From Tsukamurella sp. 8F (GTDB taxonomy: Bacteria; Actinomycetota; Actinomycetes; Mycobacteriales; Mycobacteriaceae), in the NCBI RefSeq assembly GCF_029167375.1, contig NZ_JARFTP010000019.1, positions 16,943 through 80,942 on the forward strand: a stretch of 64,000 nt of DNA, in the 5' to 3' direction. This document shows positions 15,759 through 23,603 of this stretch, one piece after another. The translations under genes were made by a program, and so were the position numbers. The notes under the pieces are model-generated. The model searched no databases. It was not told the DNA's origin and was given only the letters and a program-made list of their open reading frames with translations. Every line of letters starts with the position of its first letter. Position 1 is the first letter of the stretch.

Positions 15759-16264
15759 TCCTCGACCTCCACATCGAGCGGCGCGGGCTCGGTACCGGAT
15801 GCCGCCACAGGGATGCCGCCGCTCACTTGCTGTCGTACCTCCAGGGCCCGCAGTTGTGCGTCGCGGGTCGCAGCGCGCAGCTCGGCGGCACTGCGGCCGA
15901 CGGTGATATCCATCCGCTCCGGCGAGTACAGCCCGTGCAACTTGCTGGTCTCGGCGTCGGCCGCTGTGATCGCACGCGACAGGCTTGCGACTGCGGCGGC
16001 GTCCCCCGCCGCCTGGGCCCGGGCCAACGAAATGATCAGAGCGCGAACTGTGAAGCGGCGGCGTTCGAGAACGTCAGCAAGGGCCTCGTCGGCGGTGGGC
16101 GGAGGATTCCGCTGCCTGTGCCGTTTCACGGCCAACTGTGCTGCGCCGTGGCTGCGGTATCCAAGCTGCCGTGCGATTTGATTCCACGAATCGCCGCGAG
16201 CGCGCAGAGTGTTCGCCCGTTCAGCACGTTCGCGGCTTTGAGCCGTGGGCATAACAGGTGCCAT
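15755..16264 (-). CDS. helix-turn-helix protein, candidate terminase small subunit
   Basis: About 169 residues. The N-terminal third has an HTH: ERANTLRARGDSWNQIARQL then GYRSHGAAQLAVKRHRQRN, typical of phage TerS or Myb-like domains that recognise packaging sites. The middle is a long helical segment (VRALIISLARAQAAGDAAAV) fit for oligomerisation, and the C-terminus is acidic. First gene of the operon that ends with TerL, which is the usual TerS position. The ATG at 16264 has AGGCAGG upstream; ATGs at 16282 and 16252 are alternatives. Confidence 0.6.
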   Translation of the reverse strand: MAPVMPTAQSRERAERANTLRARGDSWNQIARQLGYRSHGAAQLAVKRHRQRNPPPTADEALADVLERRRFTVRALIISLARAQAAGDAAAVASLSRAITAADAETSKLHGLYSPERMDITVGRSAAELRAATRDAQLRALEVRQQVSGGIPVAASGTEPAPLDVEVEE

Positions 16265-16500
16265 GCCACAAGCCTGCCTCATGACGGTGCACCAGTTCTA
16301 CTTCCCCTACAATGGTAGGCATTGTCCAACAACAGCTTTCGGTGGCGGTGTCCGTGCCATGGCTCCCCATCGCACCGGTTACGTGGGCGCCGACCACACC
16401 CACGACAGCCCTTCTCCTCATCCGACCGATCTACACCTCCGCAGCCTCCGAGGTGGTCGTGGCCGCGTATTCGGCGAACCGTCGATCCAACGTATCCGTC

Positions 16501-16713
16501 ATCTGTCGCCCCCCTAGGGGCGCGACAGATTGACGAATACATACGTCGCTATCTGTCACAGGTCTGACAGATAGCGACAGATACATCGAGGGGAGCGATG
16601 TATTACCTGTTCAGAGAGTGTTTTCTATCTGTCACGCGATTCGACAGATGCAACGGATGCCCGTTCCGGTGTATCTGTCACGGCCCCAACGGATACCCCC
16701 TGCCGCGACAGAT
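16501..16713. repeat. nine ATCTGTC iteron-like sites, candidate origin or control region
   Basis: ATCTGTC on the plus strand starts at 16501, 16551, 16627 and 16673. Its complement GACAGAT starts at 16524, 16566, 16576, 16643 and 16707. The extended consensus is roughly TATCTGTCRC. Neighbouring sites form inverted pairs. The 714-bp stretch 16265-16978 has no convincing gene, and this cluster lies upstream of the packaging operon and near the RepA-like ATPase gene. Iterons of a replication origin, or operators of an element regulator, are the two readings. Confidence 0.7.
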
Positions 16714-16826
16714 ACATTCCGAGGCCGCGAGGCGTGGGGACAGGGTGGTCTCCGGGGCCGTGAGAAGGCCTCGACGGAGGGGCGCCGCGGGGTCGTGGAC
16801 GGAGAGCTGCGGTCGCCGTCGAACGT

Positions 16827-16935
16827 CCCGCAGCTCGCAGGTCGTGGTCGGGGTCGGCACCGCCATCGTGGTCGTGGTCGCCGTCGCGGACACGGTCGTG
16901 GTCGTGGAGGCCGACCCCGGCCCGCGAGCTGCGGG
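16827..16935. repeat. large imperfect palindrome with GGTCGT direct repeats
   Basis: CCCGCAGCTCGC (16827-16838) is the exact complement of GCGAGCTGCGGG (16924-16935), and GGGGTCGGC (16850-16858) of GCCGACCCC (16910-16918). The loop holds two runs of CGTGGTCGTGG-type direct repeats (about 16867-16880 and 16893-16907). A cruciform this size 110 bp from the iteron cluster fits an origin region; a protein-coding reading gives only low-complexity His-Asp repeats. Confidence 0.6.
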
Positions 16936-16978
16936 TCCACGACCGGGTACTCAGGGAAGGGCCGTCGGTCATCGGGGG

Positions 16979-17332
16979 CTAGGAGCGGCGCCTGCGGCGC
17001 GGCATCGGCCCGGTGGCGGGCGTCACTGCGTTGTGAGTCACCCACGCGCGCAATGGCACCGCGTCGCCGTCGGCCGTTCGCAGGGTGAACTCGACCTCGG
17101 CGAGCCAGACCCCGGTCCACAGCGCAGCCCAACCATGGATCCGACCCGGTGAAGGCTGAGCGAGGTCCCAGCGGAGCCCCTTGTCGCGCATGAACTCGGA
17201 CGGCTCCGGCCACGGTCCACCCTCGGGTCGCTGCCATCCCTCGATGGCCGGGAACGCCTTGTCGATCCACACCCGGCACGGCGTCGGCGGGTCGCACCGC
17301 CGGAACCACACCGGACCTGATCGAACGTTCAC
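16979..17332 (-). CDS. hypothetical element protein
   Basis: A 117-residue protein from GTG 17332. It is rich in Trp and Pro (VWFRRCDPPTPCRVWIDKAF, WAALWTGVWLAEVEFTLRTA) and ends in a basic PRRRRRS tail. The beta-rich middle and basic end suggest nucleic-acid binding, without a known family. It is the last gene before the iteron region and is divergent from the small membrane-protein gene at 17439. An inverted repeat covers its start codon, so it is likely auto-regulated or repressed. Confidence 0.55.
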   Translation of the reverse strand: MNVRSGPVWFRRCDPPTPCRVWIDKAFPAIEGWQRPEGGPWPEPSEFMRDKGLRWDLAQPSPGRIHGWAALWTGVWLAEVEFTLRTADGDAVPLRAWVTHNAVTPATGPMPRRRRRS

Positions 17333-17340
17333 ACGTTCGA
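17321..17340. promoter_or_regulatory. operator-like inverted repeat at a start codon
   Basis: TCGAACGT (17321-17328) and ACGTTCGA (17333-17340) are perfect inverted repeats with a 4-base spacer that contains part of the GTG start of the 16979-17332 gene. Binding there would block translation start or promoter clearance. TCTCGAGA at 17347-17354 is a second small palindrome in the same divergent gap. Confidence 0.5.
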
Positions 17341-17438
17341 CTATATCTCGAGATTCGCACACTCGCGTTCGAGGTGCCGCTGACGTAACGTCGGCCGCGA
17401 CGAACGAGCTGGAGCCCAGGTGTGAGGAGGTGGCGACT

Positions 17439-17627
17439 GTGGCGCGGATTCCGAGCTGGTCGCCGCCCTTATGCCTCGTCGCCGCGACGCTGTGGCTGGT
17501 GATAGAGGCGGCCATCGGGACGCCGCTCGGGCGGGCACTCGGCTCGCCGTTGTTCGTCTTCCCGCTGATGGCGGGCGGCGTATTCCTCGCACTGCGGGCA
17601 GTTCCCAATCCACCGCGCGGTCGGTAG
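17439..17627 (+). CDS. small two-helix membrane protein
   Basis: A 62-residue protein with two hydrophobic stretches, LCLVAATLWLVIEAAIGTPL and SPLFVFPLMAGGVFLALRAV, and a basic C-terminus. GTG 17439 has AGGAGG eight bases upstream, which decides the start over GTG 17430. It stands alone on the plus strand between minus-strand element genes. Small membrane proteins in such positions can be immunity or holin-like, but nothing here distinguishes them. Confidence 0.6.
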   Translation: MARIPSWSPPLCLVAATLWLVIEAAIGTPLGRALGSPLFVFPLMAGGVFLALRAVPNPPRGR

Positions 17628-17659
17628 CTCCGAGCCGATCAGACCGGGCGCCCGGGAAG

Positions 17660-19666
17660 TCAGGCAGCGTCGTCGGAGCCCTGCTCGCTGCGTAGTCGCT
17701 CGCGGGCAATACGGATGATCGCGGTGGGTAGGTTGGGGTTCTCGGCTCGGCAGACCCGCTCCGACTTGGCGATGGTCATCGGGTCGTGACGGCGGAGAAT
17801 GTTCTTGGCCTCCTCGATAAGCGTGTCCCGGGCCTGCTCCCGCTCCGCCGACTTCTGTGCCTCGCGTTCCTCGGCGGCGCGTTGTGCGATCCGGTCGGCC
17901 TCGTCGGCCACGGCACGGACGTTGTCGACCAGGTTCTCGGGTGGCGCCAGCGGATCGACCCCCAGGTGCAGCAGGCGCGCACGCCCTTGCCTCCGCTCGA
18001 CCAGGGCCCCTTTGATCAGCAGCTCTTCCACCAGGCTCCGCGCCGCCTTCTGCGAGAACCCGAGGCCCACAAGGTGGGTCACGGCCTCTCCGTGATTCAG
18101 CGGGCGGTCGGTCACCTTGTGGCGTACCTGCTCCAGGAGGGAGTTCGTCGCCGTAGTCGTCTTCTCCCCGCCGTTCTCGGCGCGCGCCTCGTCGGGCGAG
18201 ACGTACACCAGGTGATCGTTCTCGGGGTCGATGCGAAGCTCGCCTTCGGCGACGTTCGAGACCCGGCCGAAGGAGGCGAAGGTGCGCGGCGAGTCGTCTG
18301 CCTCGCCTTTGCGCAGCAGCCGCCAGTTCTCCTCGGACCAGCCGAGTTTCGCGGAGTCGCCGCGGGCCCTGTCGCCGCCGTGGCCCATGTGGTCGATGAC
18401 GACGGCCTCACCGACACCCGCGTCGCGGAGCACGGCGTCGAACATGACCAGGAACCGGGAGGCCTCCTTGTCCTCGGAGAGCCCCAGGGCGTCGAGGGCC
18501 GGTCGCAGGCAGTCGAACACCACGATGTCGTACCCGCGTAGCCGCTCGACCCACTCTGCGCGCACCTCGGGCGTGAGGAGGTCGAACGTGCCGATCCGGC
18601 CGCGCAGGTCTACCAGGCCGATGGCGTCGGTGTTCTCGATTCCCTGCCGCCGCAGCCAGGCCCGCATCATCCCCCGCGACATCTCGTCGTCAATCAGTGC
18701 CACACGCCGGCCGGGCCGCGTGACGGAGAACCTGCCCAGAAAGGGGGCGCCGTCGGCGAGCGAGCGGAGCAGGTTGTACGTCAGCGTGGTCTTACCCGCC
18801 TTGTACTGCGCGGCGAGGAGCGCCTTGCCGTCTGTCCCGAGGAGCCCCTCGATGGCGCAGGGCTCGTCCACGTCGGGCTCGGCGAGGAGGTCGGTGAGGC
18901 TGGTGAACTCCACGGTCTCGGTCTCGCCGCCGACGGGCAGGTTCTCACGCCGGACGGTCTCCGCTGCCGCCGCATCCACCCGCCTGCGGTCCTCGGCGTC
19001 CCACCGCTCCACCAACAGGACGGAAGCGGCCCTCGTCGTCTCGGTGGCTGCGGGCAGGGTCGCGAGCGCCTTCATGTCGGCACCGCGGGCGAGCAGGTCC
19101 GCGAGTGCGAACGTCGTCGGCCGTTGTGCCCGGTAAGACCGCTCGCCGCGCGCCGCGCGGTTGCGGTCCCGTGCGCGCGCATCCCACTCCGGCCTCAGTG
19201 CGGGGTCGGCTAGCAGGTCCACCAGCGACACCCGCATACGGGTGTCGAACCCGGCCCGGGCGAGCCTGATGTTCTCGCGCGACTCACGCCGCCCATTGGT
19301 GATACCCCACCCCTGAGCCCCCGCCGGGCGGACCTTGTCGACGTCCTCCTGAGTAGGGCGCTCGGATTCCTCCATGAGACGTAGGGCCACGAGGTCGCTC
19401 ACGCGTACCGGCGCAGCGAGATTCCGCAGCCGCCGCTTCGCTGTAGCCGTGAGATCCGGAAGCACCTCGGCCAGGTACGCACCCGGGACGGCCTCGACGT
19501 GCCTGGGGGCGCCGGACAGGAAGCCGGGCCGCGCAGCGGGGCCGAACGGGCTCGCCTCGTCGTCGCCCTCGCCGGCATCGGGACGGGGGTCGCGTCGTAT
19601 TCCGGTCTCGGAGGAGAACTCCTCCGCGTGGTCGGCCTCGGTCGCGGTATCCTTGAGGGGAGGCAT
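17660..19666 (-). CDS. RepA-like AAA/RecA-fold ATPase, element replication protein
   Basis: A 668-residue protein. Residues about 1-260 are unassigned, polar and Arg-rich. Residues about 270-480 are a RecA-fold ATPase of the RepA (AAA_25) type: LLAAQYKAGKTTLTYNLLRS (Walker A, near 285), RRVALIDDE (Walker B, near 322), YDIVVFDCLRPALDALGLSE and VIDHMGHGG. Residues about 520-600 look like a winged helix (LNHGEAVTHLVGLGFSQKAA) and the end is coiled. Such ATPases serve as replicative helicases of plasmids and satellites. It lies between the excisionase-like gene and the iteron region. Confidence 0.8.
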   Translation of the reverse strand: MPPLKDTATEADHAEEFSSETGIRRDPRPDAGEGDDEASPFGPAARPGFLSGAPRHVEAVPGAYLAEVLPDLTATAKRRLRNLAAPVRVSDLVALRLMEESERPTQEDVDKVRPAGAQGWGITNGRRESRENIRLARAGFDTRMRVSLVDLLADPALRPEWDARARDRNRAARGERSYRAQRPTTFALADLLARGADMKALATLPAATETTRAASVLLVERWDAEDRRRVDAAAAETVRRENLPVGGETETVEFTSLTDLLAEPDVDEPCAIEGLLGTDGKALLAAQYKAGKTTLTYNLLRSLADGAPFLGRFSVTRPGRRVALIDDEMSRGMMRAWLRRQGIENTDAIGLVDLRGRIGTFDLLTPEVRAEWVERLRGYDIVVFDCLRPALDALGLSEDKEASRFLVMFDAVLRDAGVGEAVVIDHMGHGGDRARGDSAKLGWSEENWRLLRKGEADDSPRTFASFGRVSNVAEGELRIDPENDHLVYVSPDEARAENGGEKTTTATNSLLEQVRHKVTDRPLNHGEAVTHLVGLGFSQKAARSLVEELLIKGALVERRQGRARLLHLGVDPLAPPENLVDNVRAVADEADRIAQRAAEEREAQKSAEREQARDTLIEEAKNILRRHDPMTIAKSERVCRAENPNLPTAIIRIARERLRSEQGSDDAA

Positions 19667-19700
19667 GTGGTGGTGTCTCGTTTCTCTGTTGGTTGGTGAC

Positions 19701-19738
19701 GGCGCTGCTGTCCACCCGGTGAGGGTGGCAGCGGCGCC
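19701..19738 (-). terminator. hairpin between excisionase-like and ATPase genes
   Basis: GGCGCTGCTGTCCACCC (19701-19717) and GGGTGGCAGCGGCGCC (19723-19738) form an imperfect hairpin (CCACCC/GGGTGG, GCTG/CAGC, GGCGC/GCGCC with small bulges). It may terminate or attenuate transcription coming from the 19774-19989 gene before the large ATPase gene. Confidence 0.45.
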
Positions 19739-19773
19739 GTTCTCTGTATGTGGCGGACGCCGCTGTGTGCGGT

Positions 19774-19989
19774 CTAGTCCTCGACTCCGAGCAGGGCGCG
19801 GAGGGCGGCCGTGGGCACGAGGACGCGCCCGCCGACACGGACCGAGGGGACCTCGCCCCGCTCCACGAGCGCGTAGGCGGTGGCGCGACTGACGCCGAGG
19901 ATCTGCCCGGCTCGGGGCACGGAAATCGATACGCGGGAACGGAGTTCGTCCGCGTCGGTGGCGGGATGGGCATGCTGAGTGGTGGTCAT
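19774..19989 (-). CDS. excisionase/MerR-like helix-turn-helix protein
   Basis: A 71-residue protein: RVSISVPRAGQILGVSRATA then YALVERGEVPSVRVGGRVLV, the compact Xis/MerR winged-helix pattern with a short recognition helix. It is divergent from the 20094-22566 integration operon, the classical arrangement for an excisionase or lysogeny regulator. Its promoter region contains a direct repeat of TAGTGTC, a candidate operator. Which of the two Xis-like proteins of the element drives excision cannot be told from sequence. Confidence 0.75.
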   Translation of the reverse strand: MTTTQHAHPATDADELRSRVSISVPRAGQILGVSRATAYALVERGEVPSVRVGGRVLVPTAALRALLGVED

Positions 19990-20016
19990 GTGTTCTAATG
20001 TGCTCGTTGCATTGGT

Positions 20017-20037
20017 TAGTGTCCAGCCTGTAGTGTC
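20017..20037. promoter_or_regulatory. TAGTGTC direct repeats in divergent control region
   Basis: TAGTGTC at 20017-20023 and 20031-20037, a 14-bp period, between the excisionase-like gene and the integration operon. Candidate binding site for one of the element's HTH proteins. Confidence 0.35.
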
Positions 20038-20093
20038 ATCATCATGAAGTCGAGAAGAGTAGCGACCGCCGAGGCGACGTATGCGGGGGACCG

Positions 20094-20642
20094 GTGACCG
20101 CCCCGCAGCGTGGCGATGTGGTCGAGGTCGGCCCCGGTGAACCGGACCATGCCCCGGGTACGCCCCCCGATCCCGAAGCGCGCGTGCGGATTCGGTTGCA
20201 CGACTACCCGGCGACGTTCGTGGTGCGCGTCGAGGCCACCGACACCGGACCGGTCGTCGCCGCGCTGACGATCGAGCCCGACCCCGGCCACGCGGTCGAC
20301 GTCGCGCTGCTGCGGTCTATCCCCGCGCGCAGGCTCGCCCACTCCGCTGCCGACTGGCACCACCGCGCCGGTGGACTGCTCGCGTTCCCCGACGACGGCC
20401 CCGCAGCGCACACCAGACCAGAGGCCGTCGAGGACGTCCCCGATCGCGTCGTCCGCGCCGCCCGGATCGCCCGCGCTGCGGTATCCGAGGGCAAGTCGGT
20501 GCGCGAGGCGATCGCGTCGCAGCTGAACGTGTCGAAGCCCACCGCCGACCGAATCATCCGCGCGGCCAAGGACGCTGGGCTGATCGACCCCGCCGACCTG
20601 CCGAAGAAACCGGGGCCGCGCCAGCGCGACCTCACCGTCTGA
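20094..20642 (+). CDS. hypothetical protein with C-terminal HTH
   Basis: A 182-residue protein. Residues about 25-110 form a beta-rich domain (VRIRLHDYPATFVVRVEATD, LTIEPDPGHAVDVALLRSIP); residues about 120-165 form a helix-turn-helix (SVREAIASQLNVSKPTADRI) followed by a basic end. The GTG at 20094 has GGGGGA upstream. Proteins of this layout commonly precede integrase genes in mycolate-bacteria mobile elements. A regulatory role in integration or replication is inferred. Confidence 0.65.
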   Translation: MTAPQRGDVVEVGPGEPDHAPGTPPDPEARVRIRLHDYPATFVVRVEATDTGPVVAALTIEPDPGHAVDVALLRSIPARRLAHSAADWHHRAGGLLAFPDDGPAAHTRPEAVEDVPDRVVRAARIARAAVSEGKSVREAIASQLNVSKPTADRIIRAAKDAGLIDPADLPKKPGPRQRDLTV

Positions 20643-20680
20643 CCCCACCGCACCACCGCACGACCGAAGAGGACACCTCC

Positions 20681-22078
20681 ATGACCGACACCCCCGAACC
20701 CGCTGCCAGGCGCACCCGCCGCGCCGAGCCGATCAACAAGCACACCGCCAAATCCGGCGCAGTGTCGTACTACTTCCAGATCGACGTGGGCGCGAAGCCG
20801 GACGGCACACGTGACCGCCAGCGGTTCACCTACCCGAATAAGAAGCTCGCCACCGCCGAGTTCCGCAGGATCAGCGCCGAGGTCGCCTCCGGCCGGTTCA
20901 GCCGCCAGACGACCCTCACCGTGTCCGAGGCGTGCGAGGAGTGGCTGGCAGGGCGTCGCGGCGTACGCGAGGTCACGCTGCGCGGATACGCGGAGTCACT
21001 CAAGGCCGCGCAGCGCTACCTCGGCGGCAAGAAGCTCGCCGCGCTCACGAAAGCCGACGGCGATGCTCTTGTCGAGTGGATGCTCACCGAAGGACGGACC
21101 TCACCGCGTCACTACCGGCCCGACTCCCTCGCCGGTCGGATCACCGCACTGGTGTCCGAGCACCCCGCCGGGGTCACGCTGAGCGAGATCAAGGCCGCGC
21201 AGCCCGGGGATGACGTGAGCACCGCGCTCGCGGGGCTGGTCCGCTCGGGCCGCGTGATCCGCCCATCGCGCGGCGTCTACGCACCGGCTGCGCCGGAATC
21301 GGCGAGTACGCGCGGTGGGGTGAAGCCGATCAGCGCGCGCGCCACGCTGCGAGCACTCACTGCCGTGGTGCAGTCCTACGTCGACCAGGGCGCACTGCCT
21401 CGGAACGTCATCGCCCTGGTCGAACGACCGAAGGATGAATACGACGACCACACCGCCGAGAACAGCGGCTCGCGAACGCACGTCGCCTGGTCACCCGCCG
21501 AGGTAGAGGTCTTCCGCGCCTCGGTCGCCGAGAGCCGGATCTACGCGCTCTGGCTGCTCTCGATGTACGCCCTGCGCCGGTCGGAGGTGATGGGCCTGCG
21601 GTGGTCCGCGATCGACCTCGACCAGGGCACGCTGTCGGTCGTGCGCGGCCGGGTCGCGGTCGGCACCGAGGTGATCGAGGGGCGCACCAAAGCCCCGAAA
21701 CGCTCCGATCGCACTCTGCCACTGCCGGACGACCTCGCCGAGGCGCTGCGCAGCTTCAAGGTCCAGCAGAAGCGCGAGGCGCTGGCGGTGGGTGTCCCGT
21801 GGTCGGGGCACAGCCTCGTGGCCGTCCGCGAGGACGGGGAGCCAATCTCCCCCGGCTGGTACTCGGCCGAGTTCGACCGGCTACGGGCAGCGACGGGTCA
21901 GCGACGGATCACGCTCAAGGGTCTACGGGCGTCGGCCGAGTCGGCCATGCTCGCGCGGAACGTCCCGCTGCACGTCGCCGCCGCGTGGTGCGGCCACAGT
22001 GAAACCGTGGCGCTGGCGCACTACGCGCGTGCTCAAGAAGACGATCTCCGCCGCGCGGGATCGGCGCTGTTCGGATGA
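20681..22078 (+). CDS. int: tyrosine-type site-specific integrase with inserted winged helix
   Basis: A 465-residue recombinase. Residues about 20-70 are an arm-binding AP2-like domain (YYFQIDVGAKPDGTRDRQRF); residues about 80-130 and 210-260 form the core-binding domain, interrupted at about 160-205 by what reads as a winged helix (LSEIKAAQPGDDVSTALAGL, VRSGRVIRPSRGVYAP). The catalytic half has Arg in LRRSEVMGLRW near 297, KGLRASAES near 412 where most relatives have HxLR, and GHSETVALAHYA with the nucleophile Tyr near 447. Its att site is the adjacent tRNA-Pro. The next gene overlaps its stop (ATGA). Confidence 0.92.
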   Translation: MTDTPEPAARRTRRAEPINKHTAKSGAVSYYFQIDVGAKPDGTRDRQRFTYPNKKLATAEFRRISAEVASGRFSRQTTLTVSEACEEWLAGRRGVREVTLRGYAESLKAAQRYLGGKKLAALTKADGDALVEWMLTEGRTSPRHYRPDSLAGRITALVSEHPAGVTLSEIKAAQPGDDVSTALAGLVRSGRVIRPSRGVYAPAAPESASTRGGVKPISARATLRALTAVVQSYVDQGALPRNVIALVERPKDEYDDHTAENSGSRTHVAWSPAEVEVFRASVAESRIYALWLLSMYALRRSEVMGLRWSAIDLDQGTLSVVRGRVAVGTEVIEGRTKAPKRSDRTLPLPDDLAEALRSFKVQQKREALAVGVPWSGHSLVAVREDGEPISPGWYSAEFDRLRAATGQRRITLKGLRASAESAMLARNVPLHVAAAWCGHSETVALAHYARAQEDDLRRAGSALFG

Positions 22079-22566
22079 ACGGCCACACGGCAGGCGGCGA
22101 TCTGCCGCCCGAACTCGATCTCAGTGGCTTTTCGGGGTGGGTGTCGTTCGCAGACCTGTCCATCGCCGAGGTGCCGCGTGGCGCAGGGGTCTACGTCGTT
22201 GTGCGCCCCGGCGACAGCCCGCCTCGGTTCCTCGACGTCTCGCCCGCAGGCCACTACAAGGGGCGGAATCCGACGCGGCCGGTCGAGGTGTTGGCAGCGC
22301 GGTGGGTAGACGGCGCTCGCATCGTCTACATAGGCAAGTCCAAGACGATCCGTTCCCGCCTATACCAGTACCGAAATCACGGGGCCGGGAGCCATTCCGC
22401 CGCGCACAGCGGCGGGAAGGGCATCTGGCAACTCGCCGACAGCGCGGACCTCCTCGTCGCGTGGCGCGAGACGCCGGTAGCGGTCGCCAGGCCCACCGAG
22501 AAGGCGATGATCGCGGCGTTCTGCGACCACTACGGATGTCTGCCTTTCGGCAACGAGAAGCACTGA
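22075..22566 (+). CDS. GIY-YIG-domain protein coupled to the integrase
   Basis: A 163-residue protein. GVYVVVRP near residue 39 is the GIY strand and ARIVYIGKSKTIRSRLYQYR near 80-100 is the YIG strand with the catalytic-region Arg. PTEKAMIAAFCDHYGCLPFGNEK at the end carries the conserved Glu and Asn. The unusually long gap between GIY and YIG is filled by a substrate-facing loop (FLDVSPAGHYKGRNP). The start overlaps the integrase stop by four bases. A nuclease acting in recombination, defence or interference with other phages is possible; no closer assignment is justified. Confidence 0.75.
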   Translation: MNGHTAGGDLPPELDLSGFSGWVSFADLSIAEVPRGAGVYVVVRPGDSPPRFLDVSPAGHYKGRNPTRPVEVLAARWVDGARIVYIGKSKTIRSRLYQYRNHGAGSHSAAHSGGKGIWQLADSADLLVAWRETPVAVARPTEKAMIAAFCDHYGCLPFGNEKH

Positions 22567-22586
22567 CCTCGGCACGCTGCGGGCCG

Positions 22587-22604
22587 TTGGCAAGTTCTTG
22601 GCAA
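22587..22604 (+). repeat. integrase arm-type sites, right end
   Basis: TTGGCAA at 22587-22593 and 22598-22604, 11 bp apart, followed by GCTGGCGGC. Same orientation and spacing as at 8634-8651. Confidence 0.65.
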
Positions 22605-22650
22605 GCTGGCGGCTGATCCGCCACGTAGACGACCCACCCCGAGGAACAAG

Positions 22651-22683
22651 AAAACCCCTTCCGAGCTGGTCGGAAGGGGTTTT
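22651..22683 (-). terminator. element-supplied terminator for tRNA-Pro
   Basis: AAAACCCCTTCCGA (22651-22664) pairs with TCGGAAGGGGTTTT (22670-22683) around a 5-base loop. It directly follows the 3' end of the tRNA-Pro gene and resembles the ancestral terminator left outside attL, so the element restores a terminator when it integrates. Confidence 0.8.
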
Positions 22684-22687
22684 CACT

Positions 22688-22764
<77 letters not shown>

Positions 22765-22922
22765 TGGCTTCCGCTCACGCGGTGCTGTACGAGACTACCC
22801 CACGGCCTAGGCCGCAATGAAATCGCCCGGCCACGTCGCGTTTGCTGATGGGGCCCGATGGCATCCATGCGGCGCGTGGCGCGGGAGCCGGGTCGCAGGC
22901 CGGCCTCGGGGAGAATCGCGGG

Positions 22923-23582
22923 ATGCCCGCCGAGCACCCCTCCCCAGCTGCGTACCGGACCATCGCGCACGACGGCGACGCCGAGATCGAGGTCAAACGG
23001 TCCCGATTCCGGTGCCTACTGCGACGCGTCGAGGACGAGGCGACCGCACGGGCGGTCGTCGACCGGGCCCGAAGGGACTTCTGGGATGCCCGGCATCACT
23101 GCTCCGCTTTCGTGCTCGGGCCGCCGCACGGGACCGTCGAGCGGTCGAACGACGACGGTGAGCCCTCGGGCACGGCGGGCGCGCCCATGCTGCAGGTGCT
23201 GCGCGGGTATGCCGACGAGGGTGTGTCCGACGTCGTCGCGGTCGTCGTCCGCTGGTTCGGAGGGACCCTGCTCGGTGCGGGCGGACTGGTGCGCGCGTAC
23301 TCCGATGCGGTGCGCACAGCACTCGACGAGGTCGGAACGGTGCGGCGGGAGTTGCTGGGGGAGTGGATGATCGAGCTCCCGTACGACGGTGCGGGCAGGA
23401 TCGAGAACGAGCTACGTGGCGCGGGTGTGACGGTGCTGGACACGGTCTACGGTGATCGCCTCACGTTGCGTCTCGCGCTTCCTGCGGCCGATCACGACCA
23501 CGTCGCGGCGCTCGTGGCGCGGGAGACCGCGGGGGCCGTCGACCTGATCGAAGCCGGTGAACGTTGGGTGGACCGGCGGTGA
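22923..23582 (+). CDS. YigZ/IMPACT family protein
   Basis: A 219-residue protein of the YigZ (UPF0029/IMPACT) family: EIEVKRSRFRCLLRRVEDEA near the start, DARHHCSAFVLG, SNDDGEPSGTAGAPMLQVLR and VVRWFGGTLLGAGGLVRAYS in the middle, then a C-terminal ferredoxin-like domain. In eukaryotes the relative IMPACT modulates Gcn2; the bacterial role is unclear. ATG 22923 follows GGGGAG; the upstream-open frame has no family similarity. It is the first gene on the chromosomal side of the tRNA-Pro. Confidence 0.88.
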   Translation: MPAEHPSPAAYRTIAHDGDAEIEVKRSRFRCLLRRVEDEATARAVVDRARRDFWDARHHCSAFVLGPPHGTVERSNDDGEPSGTAGAPMLQVLRGYADEGVSDVVAVVVRWFGGTLLGAGGLVRAYSDAVRTALDEVGTVRRELLGEWMIELPYDGAGRIENELRGAGVTVLDTVYGDRLTLRLALPAADHDHVAALVARETAGAVDLIEAGERWVDRR

Positions 23583-23603
23583 CGTCCCCGAGACGGGCCC
23601 GGG

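Noticed and set aside
16501..16935. CRISPR array
   Set aside because: The repeats are only 7 bases, occur in both orientations with irregular spacing, and no cas gene is near.
16625..16972. ORFs across the iteron/palindrome region encoding His-Asp or Thr-rich repeats
   Set aside because: The repeats follow directly from the GGTCGT DNA repeats, similar low-complexity translations appear in several frames, and no ribosome site is present; the region is better explained as a structured non-coding site.
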